From: DMER64 sp049652385
GTDB taxonomy: Bacteria; Bacteroidota; Bacteroidia; Bacteroidales; UBA932
NCBI GenBank assembly: GCA_049652385.1
Contig: JBASDX010000008.1
Location: 186,001 to 250,000, forward strand
DNA length: 64,000 nt
Direction: 5' to 3'
Part shown: positions 8,562 through 17,246 of the stretch, one piece after another
Position numbering within the stretch: the first letter of the stretch is position 1
Layout: the number at the start of each line of letters is the position of its first letter
Position numbers and translations under genes: made by a program
Notes under the pieces: model-generated
Databases searched by the model: none
What the model was told of the DNA's origin: nothing
What the model saw: the letters and a program-made list of their open reading frames with translations, nothing else

Positions 8562-11282
8562 TCAGGAATTGGGAGAAACAATAGCAGCTTGTGCAGCGGC
8601 CAGCCTGGCTATGGGAATTCTGAAAGGCGAGCAGGAAACGTAAGTTAATCCCAATTTATAGCAAAAATGTACTGACTGGGGATCTCCACCGTGCTCACCG
8701 CAAATACCCAGTTCAATATCGGGGTTTGTCAAGCGGCCTTTTTCGACAGCTGTTTCCATAAGCTTTCCAACAGAAGATTCGTCTATGTGTTGGAAAGGGT
8801 CAAAAGGCAGAATCTTTTTGTTGATGTATTCACCCAGGAATGAGCCGATGTCGTCTCTAGAAAATCCGAAAGTCATCTGAGTAAGGTCGTTTGTTCCGAA
8901 GGAGAAGAATTGGGCGTTTTGTGCCATTTCATCAGCCAACAGGGTGGCACGCGGTATTTCTATCATCGTGCCGTATACGTAATCAAAGGTAATACCAAAT
9001 TGGTCCTGAACTTCTTTATGTACTTTGTCACATATCGCTTTTTGATCGTCCAGTTCTTTGACAGTGAGTGTCACAGGAACCATGATTTCCGGTTTGGGAT
9101 TTAAACCTTCTTTAATCAATTCTGCAGCGGCCGTAAAAATGGCACGGAACTGCATCTCGGAAATTTCCGGATATGAAATCCCCAGACGCACTCCACGGTG
9201 TCCCATCATGGGATTGACTTCTTTCAGCAAATCTGACCTTCTGATTACTTCTTCTACGGTAATGTTCAATTCTTTGGCCAGTTCTTTCTGTTTCTCTGCA
9301 GTTTGTGGCACGAATTCATGCAACGGAGGATCCAGTAAACGGAAGGTGAGCGGGAGACCGTCCATGACCCGTAAAGTTTCTTTAGCTGCCGTTTTTACGT
9401 AAGGAGCCAGTTCGAGGAGAGCCAGCTTCCTTTCACCTGTATTCTCAGAGAGGATAATTTTGCGCAGTTTACTTAAAGGAGCTTCGGCATTTTTCCCGTA
9501 GAACATATGTTCAATCCGGAACAAACCGATTCCCTCGGCTCCGAAATCTAAAGCCGTTTGGGCATCTTCCGGAGTATCGGCATTGGCTCTTACCCCCATG
9601 GTCCGGAATGAATCGACCATTTTCATAAATTCTTTGAACCTGGGATTCTCGGAAGCGTCCATGGTTTCTACAGCAGAGTCGTAGACAAAACCACGTGTTC
9701 CGTTCAGGCTGAAAACGCTGCCTTCCGGATATTCTTTTCCGTTAATGTTCATTACGCGGCGTTTCAAATCCAGATGAACGGCCTCACAGCCTACAATGGC
9801 ACATTTGCCCCAGCCGCGGGCAACCAATGCGGCGTGAGAAGTCATTCCACCGCGTGCCGTAAGCAATCCGTCTGCTACACGCATACCTTCCACATCTTCC
9901 GGATTGGTTTCTTCCCTTACCAGGATGACACGTTTTCCTTTACTGTGCCAGGTAACGGCATCTTCTGCCGTAAATACCAGTTGACCGACAGCACCTCCGG
10001 GACCGGCCGGCAATCCTTTGGCTACCAGGTTGGCTCGTTTTTCTGCATTAGGATCGAGAATGGGGTGTAGCAATTCGTCCAACTGGGTCGGAGCCACGCG
10101 CAAGACTGCCGTTTTACGATCTATCAACCCTTCCAACAGCATATCCATGGCCATGTTCAAGGCGGCAACTCCGGTCCGTTTACCTACCCGGCATTGCAAC
10201 ATCCACAATCGTCCGTCTTGAATGGTAAATTCAATATCCTGCATGTCCCGGAAATGGGCTTCCAGGTTTTTCTGGATTTGGTTAAGTTCACCATAAACTT
10301 TGGGCATAGAACTTTCTAAAGAAGCCAGGTGTCTGTTTTGGTCGTTTTTGGTGGCTTCATTCAAAGGGTTCGGGGTACGAATTCCGGCCACAACGTCTTC
10401 TCCTTGCGCATTAACCAGCCATTCACCATAGAATTTGGCTTCTCCGGTAGCCGGGTTACGTGAAAAGGCAACACCGGTTGCTGAATTATCGCCCATATTT
10501 CCAAATACCATAGATTGTACGGTTACAGCTGTACCCCATTCGTCAGGAATATTCTCTATCCTGCGATAGGCAATAGCGCGCTTCCCGTTCCAGGATTTAA
10601 AAACGGCGCCGATACTACCCCATAGTTGCTCCATAGCATCGTCGGGGAAAGGTTGACCCAATACTTCAAGGACTTTTTTCTTGAAAACGTCACATAGTTC
10701 TTTCAGGTCATCCGAAGTAAGGTCTGTATCTGATACGTATCCTTTCTCTTTTTTCACTTGCTGCAGTATGCCATCCAGCTGTACGCGTATGCCTTTTCCG
10801 TCTTCCGGCTCTACACCTTCCGCTTTCTCCATGACTACGTCCGAATACATCATAATCAGACGACGGTAGGCGTCGTACACAAAACGGGGATTGTTGGTTT
10901 TCTTAATCAATCCTTCAATGGTTGCTGAACACAGACCGATATTTAATACCGTTTCCATCATACCGGGCATAGAGCTTCTGGCTCCCGAACGGCACGATAC
11001 CAACAACGGGTTTTCGGGATCGCCAAAACGGGCTTGCATGATGTGTTCTGTCTTTTTCAAAGCCTCGGCCACTTCTTGTGATAATCCTTTTGGGTAACTG
11101 CATCCTAATGCATAATACTCTGTACAACACTCTGTTGTAATAGTAAAACCTGCCGGTACAGGAATCCCCAAAAGGCACATTTCTGCCAGGTTGGCTCCTT
11201 TGCCTCCCAGCAGATTTTTCATAGAACCATCCCCATCAGCGGTTTTTCCGCCAAAGCTGTAAACTCGTTTAATTTCTGACAT
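8562..11282 (-). CDS. ppdK: Pyruvate, phosphate dikinase
   Basis: A 906-residue PPDK of full length. The N-terminal nucleotide-binding domain begins with GGKGANLAEMCLLGIPVPAG. The central swivelling domain carries the phospho-histidine in GGMTSHAALVARG. The C-terminal PEP/pyruvate barrel ends with ELGICGEHGGDP, containing the catalytic cysteine. It reversibly converts ATP, Pi and pyruvate into AMP, PPi and PEP; in anaerobes it can run in the glycolytic, PPi-using direction. It appears monocistronic, with its own terminator and an upstream -7 element at 11332-11339. No PPDK regulatory protein is seen nearby. Confidence 0.97.
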   Translation of the reverse strand: MSEIKRVYSFGGKTADGDGSMKNLLGGKGANLAEMCLLGIPVPAGFTITTECCTEYYALGCSYPKGLSQEVAEALKKTEHIMQARFGDPENPLLVSCRSGARSSMPGMMETVLNIGLCSATIEGLIKKTNNPRFVYDAYRRLIMMYSDVVMEKAEGVEPEDGKGIRVQLDGILQQVKKEKGYVSDTDLTSDDLKELCDVFKKKVLEVLGQPFPDDAMEQLWGSIGAVFKSWNGKRAIAYRRIENIPDEWGTAVTVQSMVFGNMGDNSATGVAFSRNPATGEAKFYGEWLVNAQGEDVVAGIRTPNPLNEATKNDQNRHLASLESSMPKVYGELNQIQKNLEAHFRDMQDIEFTIQDGRLWMLQCRVGKRTGVAALNMAMDMLLEGLIDRKTAVLRVAPTQLDELLHPILDPNAEKRANLVAKGLPAGPGGAVGQLVFTAEDAVTWHSKGKRVILVREETNPEDVEGMRVADGLLTARGGMTSHAALVARGWGKCAIVGCEAVHLDLKRRVMNINGKEYPEGSVFSLNGTRGFVYDSAVETMDASENPRFKEFMKMVDSFRTMGVRANADTPEDAQTALDFGAEGIGLFRIEHMFYGKNAEAPLSKLRKIILSENTGERKLALLELAPYVKTAAKETLRVMDGLPLTFRLLDPPLHEFVPQTAEKQKELAKELNITVEEVIRRSDLLKEVNPMMGHRGVRLGISYPEISEMQFRAIFTAAAELIKEGLNPKPEIMVPVTLTVKELDDQKAICDKVHKEVQDQFGITFDYVYGTMIEIPRATLLADEMAQNAQFFSFGTNDLTQMTFGFSRDDIGSFLGEYINKKILPFDPFQHIDESSVGKLMETAVEKGRLTNPDIELGICGEHGGDPQSVHFCYKLGLTYVSCSPFRIPIARLAAAQAAIVSPNS

Positions 11283-11331
11283 AAAAATTTGTATAAGGTT
11301 ATATTATAGATAAATATCCGATATTATTCTG

Positions 11332-11339
11332 CAAAAATA
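11332..11339 (-). promoter_or_regulatory. Candidate -7 element for ppdK
   Basis: The minus strand reads TATTTTTG (TAnnTTTG), 49 bp before the ppdK ATG. The -33 box is not clear. Confidence 0.4.
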
Positions 11340-11348
11340 ATAAAAAAG

Positions 11349-12680
11349 TTACAATATGTTGCCGGCCAGTTCTGCCAAACGGCTTCTTTCTCCTTTCACC
11401 AAATTCACATGAGCAAACAAATCCTGACCTAACATTTTGTCTGTCAGATAAGTAAGACCATTAGAATGCCTATCCAGATAAGGTTGATCTATTTGATGAA
11501 TATCTCCGGTAAATACCAGTTTACTGCCTTCTCCGGCTCTGGTTATGATGGTTTTGACTTCGTGAGGAGTAAGGTTTTGTGATTCATCCACAATAAAGAA
11601 AACCTTGGAGAGGCTTCTTCCTCGTATGTATGCCAAAGGAGAAATAAGCAGTTTTTCTGAACGTTGCATTTCTTCTATACGCACGTATTCCCGGCTGTTT
11701 GGCTTCAGACTTCCTTTGATAACACTCAGGTTATCCATAAGGGGTAACATGTAGGGCGCCAATTTTTCTTTTATATCTCCCGGCAAAAAACCCATTTCCT
11801 GACTTCTGAGTGGGATAACAGGGCGGGATAACATAATTTGATCGTAGTCTTTCTCCAGAGCAAGTGCTGCAGCCAATGAAAGAAGCGTTTTACCTGTACC
11901 GGCAATGCCGGTCAGGGACACTAATTTGATATTTTGATTAAGCAGTGCGTCCAGTGCAAAATTTTGTTCGCTGTTGCGCGGTGTGATACCGTAAGCCCTG
12001 TGGTTTGGTACAGGAACAAGTACTTTTTTTGACGCCATGTATCTGGCCAAGGCTGTACCGTCTTTGTTCTGCAGTACGTAATACTGGTTGTCGTAAGCAT
12101 TTTTTAAATCTATGTCTGCTGCATTCAGTCCTTCAGGCGACTGGTATAATTGGGCCATAACAGCCGAAGGTACGTCCTGGAGGTATACAATTCCTTTTGA
12201 CAGAACAGTGATATTCTCCTCTTTTACTTTGCCGGTCAGGTAATCCTGAGCCTCTATACCCAAGGCTTTTGACTTGATACGTAAATTGATGTCTTTTGTG
12301 ACCAGGATTACTTTCCGTTCCGGATATTTTTCCTTAAAATAATGGGCAGTAGATAAGATGCGGTGGTCAGGAATATCTTTGTAGAGCGCATCTTTTAACG
12401 TTTCGGGAAAAGGATGACCCGGCTCCACTTTCAGCCGCCCTTTTCCACCTCCCATACCAATCCAGTCGTCTAACATTTTGTCTCCCAGAATTCTGTCCAG
12501 CTCTCTTGAAAATTCCCTTGCATTGTAATTGATTTGCTCGTTACCTTTTTTAAAACGGTCCAATTCTTCTATTACTACGATGGGAATTACAAGGTCATTT
12601 TCTTGAAAATTGCCAAGGGCTTTATGGTCGTGCAATAACACATTCGTGTCCAGCACAAATATTTTTGGAAGGGTTGTCAT
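11349..12680 (-). CDS. phoH: PhoH family protein with N-terminal PIN domain
   Basis: A 443-residue protein. The PIN nuclease-like domain starts with VLDTNVLLHD (about residues 9-18) and includes VTKDINLRIKS. The C-terminal PhoH ATPase domain has the Walker A motif GIAGTGKTLLSLAAAL and the Walker B-like FFIVDESQNLT. PIN-PhoH proteins are linked to RNA unwinding and cleavage in the cytoplasm (PhoH2 of mycobacteria); the exact cellular target is unknown. Divergent from folC with a 39-bp gap. The ATG is 4 bp after TACATTTG, again suggesting a leaderless message. Confidence 0.93.
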   Translation of the reverse strand: MTTLPKIFVLDTNVLLHDHKALGNFQENDLVIPIVVIEELDRFKKGNEQINYNAREFSRELDRILGDKMLDDWIGMGGGKGRLKVEPGHPFPETLKDALYKDIPDHRILSTAHYFKEKYPERKVILVTKDINLRIKSKALGIEAQDYLTGKVKEENITVLSKGIVYLQDVPSAVMAQLYQSPEGLNAADIDLKNAYDNQYYVLQNKDGTALARYMASKKVLVPVPNHRAYGITPRNSEQNFALDALLNQNIKLVSLTGIAGTGKTLLSLAAALALEKDYDQIMLSRPVIPLRSQEMGFLPGDIKEKLAPYMLPLMDNLSVIKGSLKPNSREYVRIEEMQRSEKLLISPLAYIRGRSLSKVFFIVDESQNLTPHEVKTIITRAGEGSKLVFTGDIHQIDQPYLDRHSNGLTYLTDKMLGQDLFAHVNLVKGERSRLAELAGNIL

Positions 12681-12684
12681 AAGG

Positions 12685-12692
12685 CAAATGTA
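12685..12692 (-). promoter_or_regulatory. -7 element for phoH, leaderless arrangement
   Basis: The minus strand reads TACATTTG, 4 bp before the phoH ATG. On the plus strand a related TACATTCG at 12705-12712 lies 7 bp before the folC ATG. The 39-bp gap may therefore hold two back-to-back promoters. Confidence 0.5.
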
Positions 12693-12719
12693 AGGAAAAA
12701 AGCATACATTCGCACCGTT

Positions 12720-13988
12720 ATGAATTACAAGCAGGCTGTTACTTATCTTATTTCACATTTCCCTCAATATCAGAAGACAGGTATGGCCGGATACAAACCT
12801 TATCCGGCACGGATGTTATCGCTTGTTTCGTGGCTGGGAAATCCTCAACTTTCCTTTCCGTGTATTCATATAGCAGGCACAAACGGCAAAGGATCGGTGG
12901 CACATATGCTGGCTTCTGTGTTACAAACAGCGGGATTGCGTACAGGTTTATACACTTCTCCGCATTTGATTGATTTCAGAGAGCGGATTAAAGTAAACGG
13001 CCAAATGATTTTCGAAAAAAACGTGGCTTCGTTTGTTACTAAATTCGTAGAAAAAAGGATACCGGAAATAGGAGAGGAAAAACCTTCTTTTTTTGATATG
13101 ACAACAGCTATGGCTTTTCAATACTTTGCAACGGAAGAAGTAGATATAGCCGTTATAGAAACGGGATTGGGAGGAAGGCTTGATTCAACAAACATCCTTA
13201 CTGCTCCATCTGTCTTACTTTCCATAATCACAAATATAGGTCTGGATCACTGTGACATATTAGGACAAACCAAAGAAAGCATTGCAAAAGAAAAGGCAGG
13301 TATCATTAAGCAGGGCGTTCCTGTGGTTCTGGGTGAATACGATGCAGCTGCATTTCCCGTCATACAGCAGCAAGCTGCCCGGCAAGGGTCTCGGCTCGTG
13401 TGTGCTTACGAAAATACCAACGAGAGCTTCCCTGTAGAAGGCGACAACTTGTACCAAAGAAAAAACGTTTTGACGGCCGTTACCGCATTGTCCGTTCTCA
13501 AAGAAACACAGCCTCATTTGATGGCTTGTGTAACGGAAGCGTCCGTTGCAGAGGGTTTACAATATTTTAAAACACGCACCGGTTTAAGGGGCCGATGGGA
13601 ACGTGTAAGAGAAAATCCTACAGTCATTCTGGATACGGGACATAATGCAGCCGGACTGAGTTATTTGAGAAAGCAGTTGACTTATGAAAAGTATGATAAA
13701 TTGTATATTGTGTATGGGGTTGTGCGGGAAAAAGAGTTGTCGCTGATGGCCCACTTATTGCCAGACAACGCGTGGTATTTTTTTACACAACCGTCTATTG
13801 AAAGAGCCATGCCGGCAAAGCTTCTTAGTGATTGGGCCGTGGTGCAAGGCTTTCGTGGAGAAGTAGTGCCCGATATCAGGGAAGCTTATAACAAGGCACT
13901 CTCCGGTGCCGGGACGGGTGATTTGGTTTTAGTAACAGGTAGTACTTTTACCGTTGCCGATGTGTTGTCAAACTTTTTTTGCACGTAA
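12720..13988 (+). CDS. folC: Bifunctional folylpolyglutamate / dihydrofolate synthase
   Basis: A 422-residue Mur-ligase-type enzyme. The ATP loop is HIAGTNGKGSVAHMLASVL, followed by YTSPHLIDFRERI and IETGLGGRLDSTN, the FolC signatures, and later LDTGHNAAGL. It adds glutamate to folates (and to dihydropteroate in the DHFS reaction) in the cytoplasm. It is divergent from phoH. Its last codons overlap the promoter of the tRNA-Val gene: the -33 box of that promoter is inside folC. No terminator of its own is apparent, so read-through into the tRNA is possible. Confidence 0.95.
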   Translation: MNYKQAVTYLISHFPQYQKTGMAGYKPYPARMLSLVSWLGNPQLSFPCIHIAGTNGKGSVAHMLASVLQTAGLRTGLYTSPHLIDFRERIKVNGQMIFEKNVASFVTKFVEKRIPEIGEEKPSFFDMTTAMAFQYFATEEVDIAVIETGLGGRLDSTNILTAPSVLLSIITNIGLDHCDILGQTKESIAKEKAGIIKQGVPVVLGEYDAAAFPVIQQQAARQGSRLVCAYENTNESFPVEGDNLYQRKNVLTAVTALSVLKETQPHLMACVTEASVAEGLQYFKTRTGLRGRWERVRENPTVILDTGHNAAGLSYLRKQLTYEKYDKLYIVYGVVREKELSLMAHLLPDNAWYFFTQPSIERAMPAKLLSDWAVVQGFRGEVVPDIREAYNKALSGAGTGDLVLVTGSTFTVADVLSNFFCT

Positions 13989-14008
13989 AAAAAATACGTG
14001 TATATTTG
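13978..14008 (+). promoter_or_regulatory. sigma-ABfr-type promoter of tRNA-Val
   Basis: TTTG at 13978-13981, a spacer of exactly 19 bp, then TATATTTG at 14001-14008. This matches the published Bacteroides consensus (TTTG at -33, TAnnTTTG at -7) perfectly. The tRNA begins 11 bp later. The spacer itself is a palindrome, CACGTA, seven A residues, TACGTG. Confidence 0.85.
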
Positions 14009-14019
14009 CAGTCCCTTTT

Positions 14020-14094
14020 GGGAGCTTAGCTCAGCTGGTTTAGAGCACCTGCCTTACAAGCAGGGGGTCGGAAGTTCGAATCTCCCAGCTCCCA
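14020..14094 (+). tRNA. tRNA-Val (anticodon TAC)
   Basis: A 75-nt cloverleaf. The acceptor GGGAGCT pairs with AGCTCCC; the D stem is GCTC/GAGC; the anticodon stem CCTGC/GCAGG encloses the loop CTTACAA (anticodon TAC); the variable loop is 5 nt; the T-loop is TTCGAAT. The 3' CCA is not encoded. The T-stem GGAAG/CTCCC contains one A-C mismatch, which is unusual. It is a single gene with its own promoter and terminator. Confidence 0.95.
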
Positions 14095-14097
14095 CAA

Positions 14098-14140
14098 CAA
14101 CCTCTCGATAAAGATTATTCCTGACGAGAGGTTGTTTCTT
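14098..14140 (+). terminator. Terminator of tRNA-Val, overlapping the 3' end of the usher-like gene
   Basis: A 10-bp stem CAACCTCTCG (14098-14107) / CGAGAGGTTG (14125-14134) is followed by TTTCTTTT. The stop codon of the convergent usher-like gene (14115-14117) lies in the loop, and the right arm of the stem encodes that protein's last residues. Confidence 0.75.
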
Positions 14141-17100
14141 TTATAAGAATACAATCTTGCCATCCCATTCCGTTTAACATACGCATCCAGTGCAAAGCTT
14201 CACTGCGTGCCCGGAATACCTGGGACACGTATGTATACAGACCTGTTTCAACGTGAATAACGGAAATGCTGATGTTTGGTAATTTTTTTGTTAAAGGTGC
14301 AAAATAACGCTCTATATCTTCAAGCGGTTCCCGTAGAGCCAGGAACTGTAAACGATACCCTTCTGCTACAGGCGGTTTTACAGCTGCGGTATCCGGTTTG
14401 GGTATTTCTTTGACAGGTTTTTCAACCGTAACCACCGGTTTTTCTACAGGGGGTTTTACAGCTGCGGTATCCGGTTTGGGTATTTCTTTGACAGGTTTTT
14501 CAACCGTAACCACTGGTTTTTCTACAGGCGGTTTTACAGCTGCGGTATCCGGTTTGGGTGTCGGTCGATCTTCTTTTTTCGTCATAAGGCCTGCCTCGGC
14601 ATTTACGGAAATGATAAATTCCAAATCGTATACTATGTCTCCGTCCATGGAGGGTTCAATAGTGAAAGGTATGAAAGCCGGAGATGCGGTCATGTCTAAT
14701 TTTGTCATCTGATTTGGATCTATGGCTGCCAGATAATCTCCCGGAGCGAGCCCAATAAAACTAAAATAACCGTCAGATTCTGTCATCGTAGAATGCTTGA
14801 AGACAGTATCTTTATTGAAAAAATGAACGGTAATTCTTCCTTGTCCTTTTAAAGTATGCTCTGTGCGTAAATACACTTCTCCTGAAGCTTCCCCCATGAC
14901 TACTACCGGAATGTCAATTTGTTTAAATTGATTGGGGTCTACTTTGACACTCATGGTATTGTAGGGTAGTTTCCATGCAATGTTGTCAAGATTTTTGCCA
15001 TCCAGGGTAACAAGATAGTCTGTATAGGGTTGTAGTTCATAAATACGTGTAAGTGTATCGCGTTCGTTGTGTCGAATTCTTCCTCCACTTACCCTCACTT
15101 CTAAACCGGAAACTTTTGGTTCCCCTTTATCCCACACACCGTTCCAGTTTAAATCCAAAAAAGGACGCAATACCATGCCACCTCTTCCGACACTACTTCT
15201 GTTATTGAATCCAACATATTTTGAACGTGAATCCAGCATCATGCTTCCACTGAACGTTTCAACAAAAGAAAACACTTTGTTGGTCTTTCGGGCAGAGAAA
15301 CCTATTTGCGCAAAAGAAAAATCATAACGCATCCCCAATTCTATATTAGACGATCCGTAAAGAAAGTTTTTTTCATACGACATGTTGATATATCCACTGT
15401 TACCTATACGTTTTTCAAGAGCCACTCGTGCAGAAACAAATTTGCCCTGAGTGTAGCTGAATTGTGTTTGTGGATTAAGAACAAAAGAGAAAGGCAAACG
15501 GAAAGAAAAGGAAAGATTACTAAAAATATTAGGTTTGGCAAAATGTGAAAAAGATGCAAAGGTTGTCAGGTTGGAGCTGACATTCTTAAAATTACCTGAA
15601 AGCAATAGTTCAGCCGTCGTGAATTTACTGTTAGGCATCACAATTTGGTTAGCTCCAATTCTGGAATATAAAGAAAATCTTTTGGCTCTTATAGGTATAG
15701 ATATTGATATCTTTCTGTCCTCCAGATAGTTAATGTTTATAGCCTTCTGGTCTTTATCATATTTAATATAATTGAGTTCTAGTTGAATATCTGATGGCAG
15801 ACGCCAGTTAAGAGTTCCTTTCACATTTACCTTATGGATATACTCTCCCGTTATCAACAAGCTGGGTAACAATCTTACAGAAGCATGAGCGAAAGGCATG
15901 AAAGGAATAGAGCTAATGGAAGACAGATATTCTACACCGGCTCCCAGGGTCATAAACCTGCTGACTCCGTAGTCCATGTCTATTCTGGAAAATCGGCTCC
16001 AAAGCGTATCTTCCACTACACCGGCCGATACTCTGTATTCAAAGGTTCCGGCCGGAAGAAAATTGTAAGGAATATTAAGAATTTGTTCTTTGTAACGTTC
16101 TTCCCCCCATGGACCGTAAAATTGCAATTTGATACTTGTATTTCCATATACCATAGGTACTTCAAACGAATAAAAACCCGAGGCGTCTGCTTTTTGATAA
16201 TCTATCAGCACATTGTTAACGTACAGTTCTACCATCCAGTCAGGTTCTGTAAAATCGCTGAGCCTATAGGTTCCGAAGGATTGGCGATACGTTGTGGGTG
16301 TATTTGTCAGTTGTACCCCTAAAACGGGATAAGTTATGGTGGAGGCAGAAAAAGTGCTGATTTTTCCAACAACTGCCTGACGCATAAACTTAATATCATT
16401 GTTAACAAAACGCCATTCGTAAAACTGATTTTTAAGTTGGAAACCGGTTCTTGTATCGTAGTTAAGACGGGCATTTGTTTCTCCACCGGCAAAGTTACCT
16501 CCCAAATTTAATGTCACACGTGCATCTTTATCACCACCAATTTGTTGTGTCAGAACAGCGTTCCAGTCAGCCATACCAAAATGAAAGAAAGGATATTTGC
16601 GACCTATGGAGGTATCGGCCACTATTTCTCCACGGAATTTACCAAGATTTTTCCTCATTTGTTCCTGTCTCATCTCTCTGATTACAGGCAGTTCGATGCT
16701 CGTATTCATGGTAACCGACAGGCTTCTGAAGTTAAAACTACAATCTAAATCAAAGATTTGTCCGAAGTATTCAATTTTTAAGTATAAGCCTGTCTCAGAC
16801 CTGATTAAATCTGAGGGTTTTAAGGTATATTCTTTGCCTTTATAAGTAATTTTGTTATTTACTCGGTCTATTTCGTATACTGCTTCTTCTGTTATAAAGA
16901 ATCCACTTATTACATCAAAACCTGGTGTGTATGTATTTTTGATTTTAAGAAAGTCAAAAATATCAATTATTGATAAATAGATATCTGTATCTCCAATAAC
17001 ACCTGAAATATCGGCTCCTCCAATACGGGGAACCGAAAAATAAATGGCCATCTCTTCAAAATACTCATCTTCGGTTGTTTGTGAAAAAACAGTTCCTGAA

Positions 17101-17168
17101 ATAAATAAGAAGCTGATTGTCAGAAGTAAAGAGAATATTTTTAAGTTGCATCTTATTTCAGAGTGCAT
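14115..17168 (-). CDS. Usher-like outer-membrane protein with C-terminal SPOR-like domain
   Basis: A 1017-residue secreted protein with a signal peptide (about 1-30). After a beta-rich N-terminal domain (about 36-165) comes a long region of alternating-hydrophobic strands expected of a barrel (about 180-660). It is interrupted by a 305-372 segment with ELYVNNVLIDYQKADASGFY and then FLPAGTFEYRVSAG, which resembles the plug and following strands of fimbrial ushers. A calcium-type loop DLNWNGVWDKGEP (672-684), a carboxypeptidase-regulatory-like Ig domain (about 750-815), a Pro/Lys-rich tandem repeat (871-934) and a SPOR-like domain (about 937-1009) follow. I infer that it exports or assembles the DUF4402 protein encoded 78 bp upstream. 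Similarity to ushers is distant; an unrelated TonB-independent barrel is the alternative. No chaperone gene is adjacent. Confidence 0.7.
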   Translation of the reverse strand: MHSEIRCNLKIFSLLLTISFLFISGTVFSQTTEDEYFEEMAIYFSVPRIGGADISGVIGDTDIYLSIIDIFDFLKIKNTYTPGFDVISGFFITEEAVYEIDRVNNKITYKGKEYTLKPSDLIRSETGLYLKIEYFGQIFDLDCSFNFRSLSVTMNTSIELPVIREMRQEQMRKNLGKFRGEIVADTSIGRKYPFFHFGMADWNAVLTQQIGGDKDARVTLNLGGNFAGGETNARLNYDTRTGFQLKNQFYEWRFVNNDIKFMRQAVVGKISTFSASTITYPVLGVQLTNTPTTYRQSFGTYRLSDFTEPDWMVELYVNNVLIDYQKADASGFYSFEVPMVYGNTSIKLQFYGPWGEERYKEQILNIPYNFLPAGTFEYRVSAGVVEDTLWSRFSRIDMDYGVSRFMTLGAGVEYLSSISSIPFMPFAHASVRLLPSLLITGEYIHKVNVKGTLNWRLPSDIQLELNYIKYDKDQKAININYLEDRKISISIPIRAKRFSLYSRIGANQIVMPNSKFTTAELLLSGNFKNVSSNLTTFASFSHFAKPNIFSNLSFSFRLPFSFVLNPQTQFSYTQGKFVSARVALEKRIGNSGYINMSYEKNFLYGSSNIELGMRYDFSFAQIGFSARKTNKVFSFVETFSGSMMLDSRSKYVGFNNRSSVGRGGMVLRPFLDLNWNGVWDKGEPKVSGLEVRVSGGRIRHNERDTLTRIYELQPYTDYLVTLDGKNLDNIAWKLPYNTMSVKVDPNQFKQIDIPVVVMGEASGEVYLRTEHTLKGQGRITVHFFNKDTVFKHSTMTESDGYFSFIGLAPGDYLAAIDPNQMTKLDMTASPAFIPFTIEPSMDGDIVYDLEFIISVNAEAGLMTKKEDRPTPKPDTAAVKPPVEKPVVTVEKPVKEIPKPDTAAVKPPVEKPVVTVEKPVKEIPKPDTAAVKPPVAEGYRLQFLALREPLEDIERYFAPLTKKLPNISISVIHVETGLYTYVSQVFRARSEALHWMRMLNGMGWQDCILIKETTSRQE
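14367..14558 (-). repeat. 78-bp tandem repeat, about 2.5 copies, inside the usher-like gene
   Basis: Two full near-identical 78-bp units plus a partial third encode a 26-residue unit of the type PKPDTAAVKPPVEKPVVTVE followed by KPVKEI. The copies differ at only about two bases, which implies recent duplication. It forms a Pro/Lys-rich linker before the SPOR-like domain. Confidence 0.9.
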
Positions 17169-17183
17169 AAAAATAAGGCAATA

Positions 17184-17222
17184 ATATTATAAATTTCACA
17201 AAAGTAGTGAAATTTATAATAT
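17184..17222 (-). promoter_or_regulatory. Strong hairpin between the pilin-like and usher-like genes
   Basis: A perfect 16-bp inverted repeat (17184-17199 with 17207-17222) with a 7-nt loop lies in the 78-bp gap between the two genes. No U-run follows on the minus strand. It may be an mRNA stabiliser or processing site that protects the upstream pilin message, rather than a full terminator. Confidence 0.7.
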
Positions 17223-17246
17223 CAAGAGTACCTTAATCTGTAATGG

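Noticed and set aside
14398..14712. A 104-codon plus-strand frame with repeats over the usher-like gene
   Set aside because: It is the antisense image of the 78-bp repeat in the usher-like gene; no promoter, signal or family is seen.
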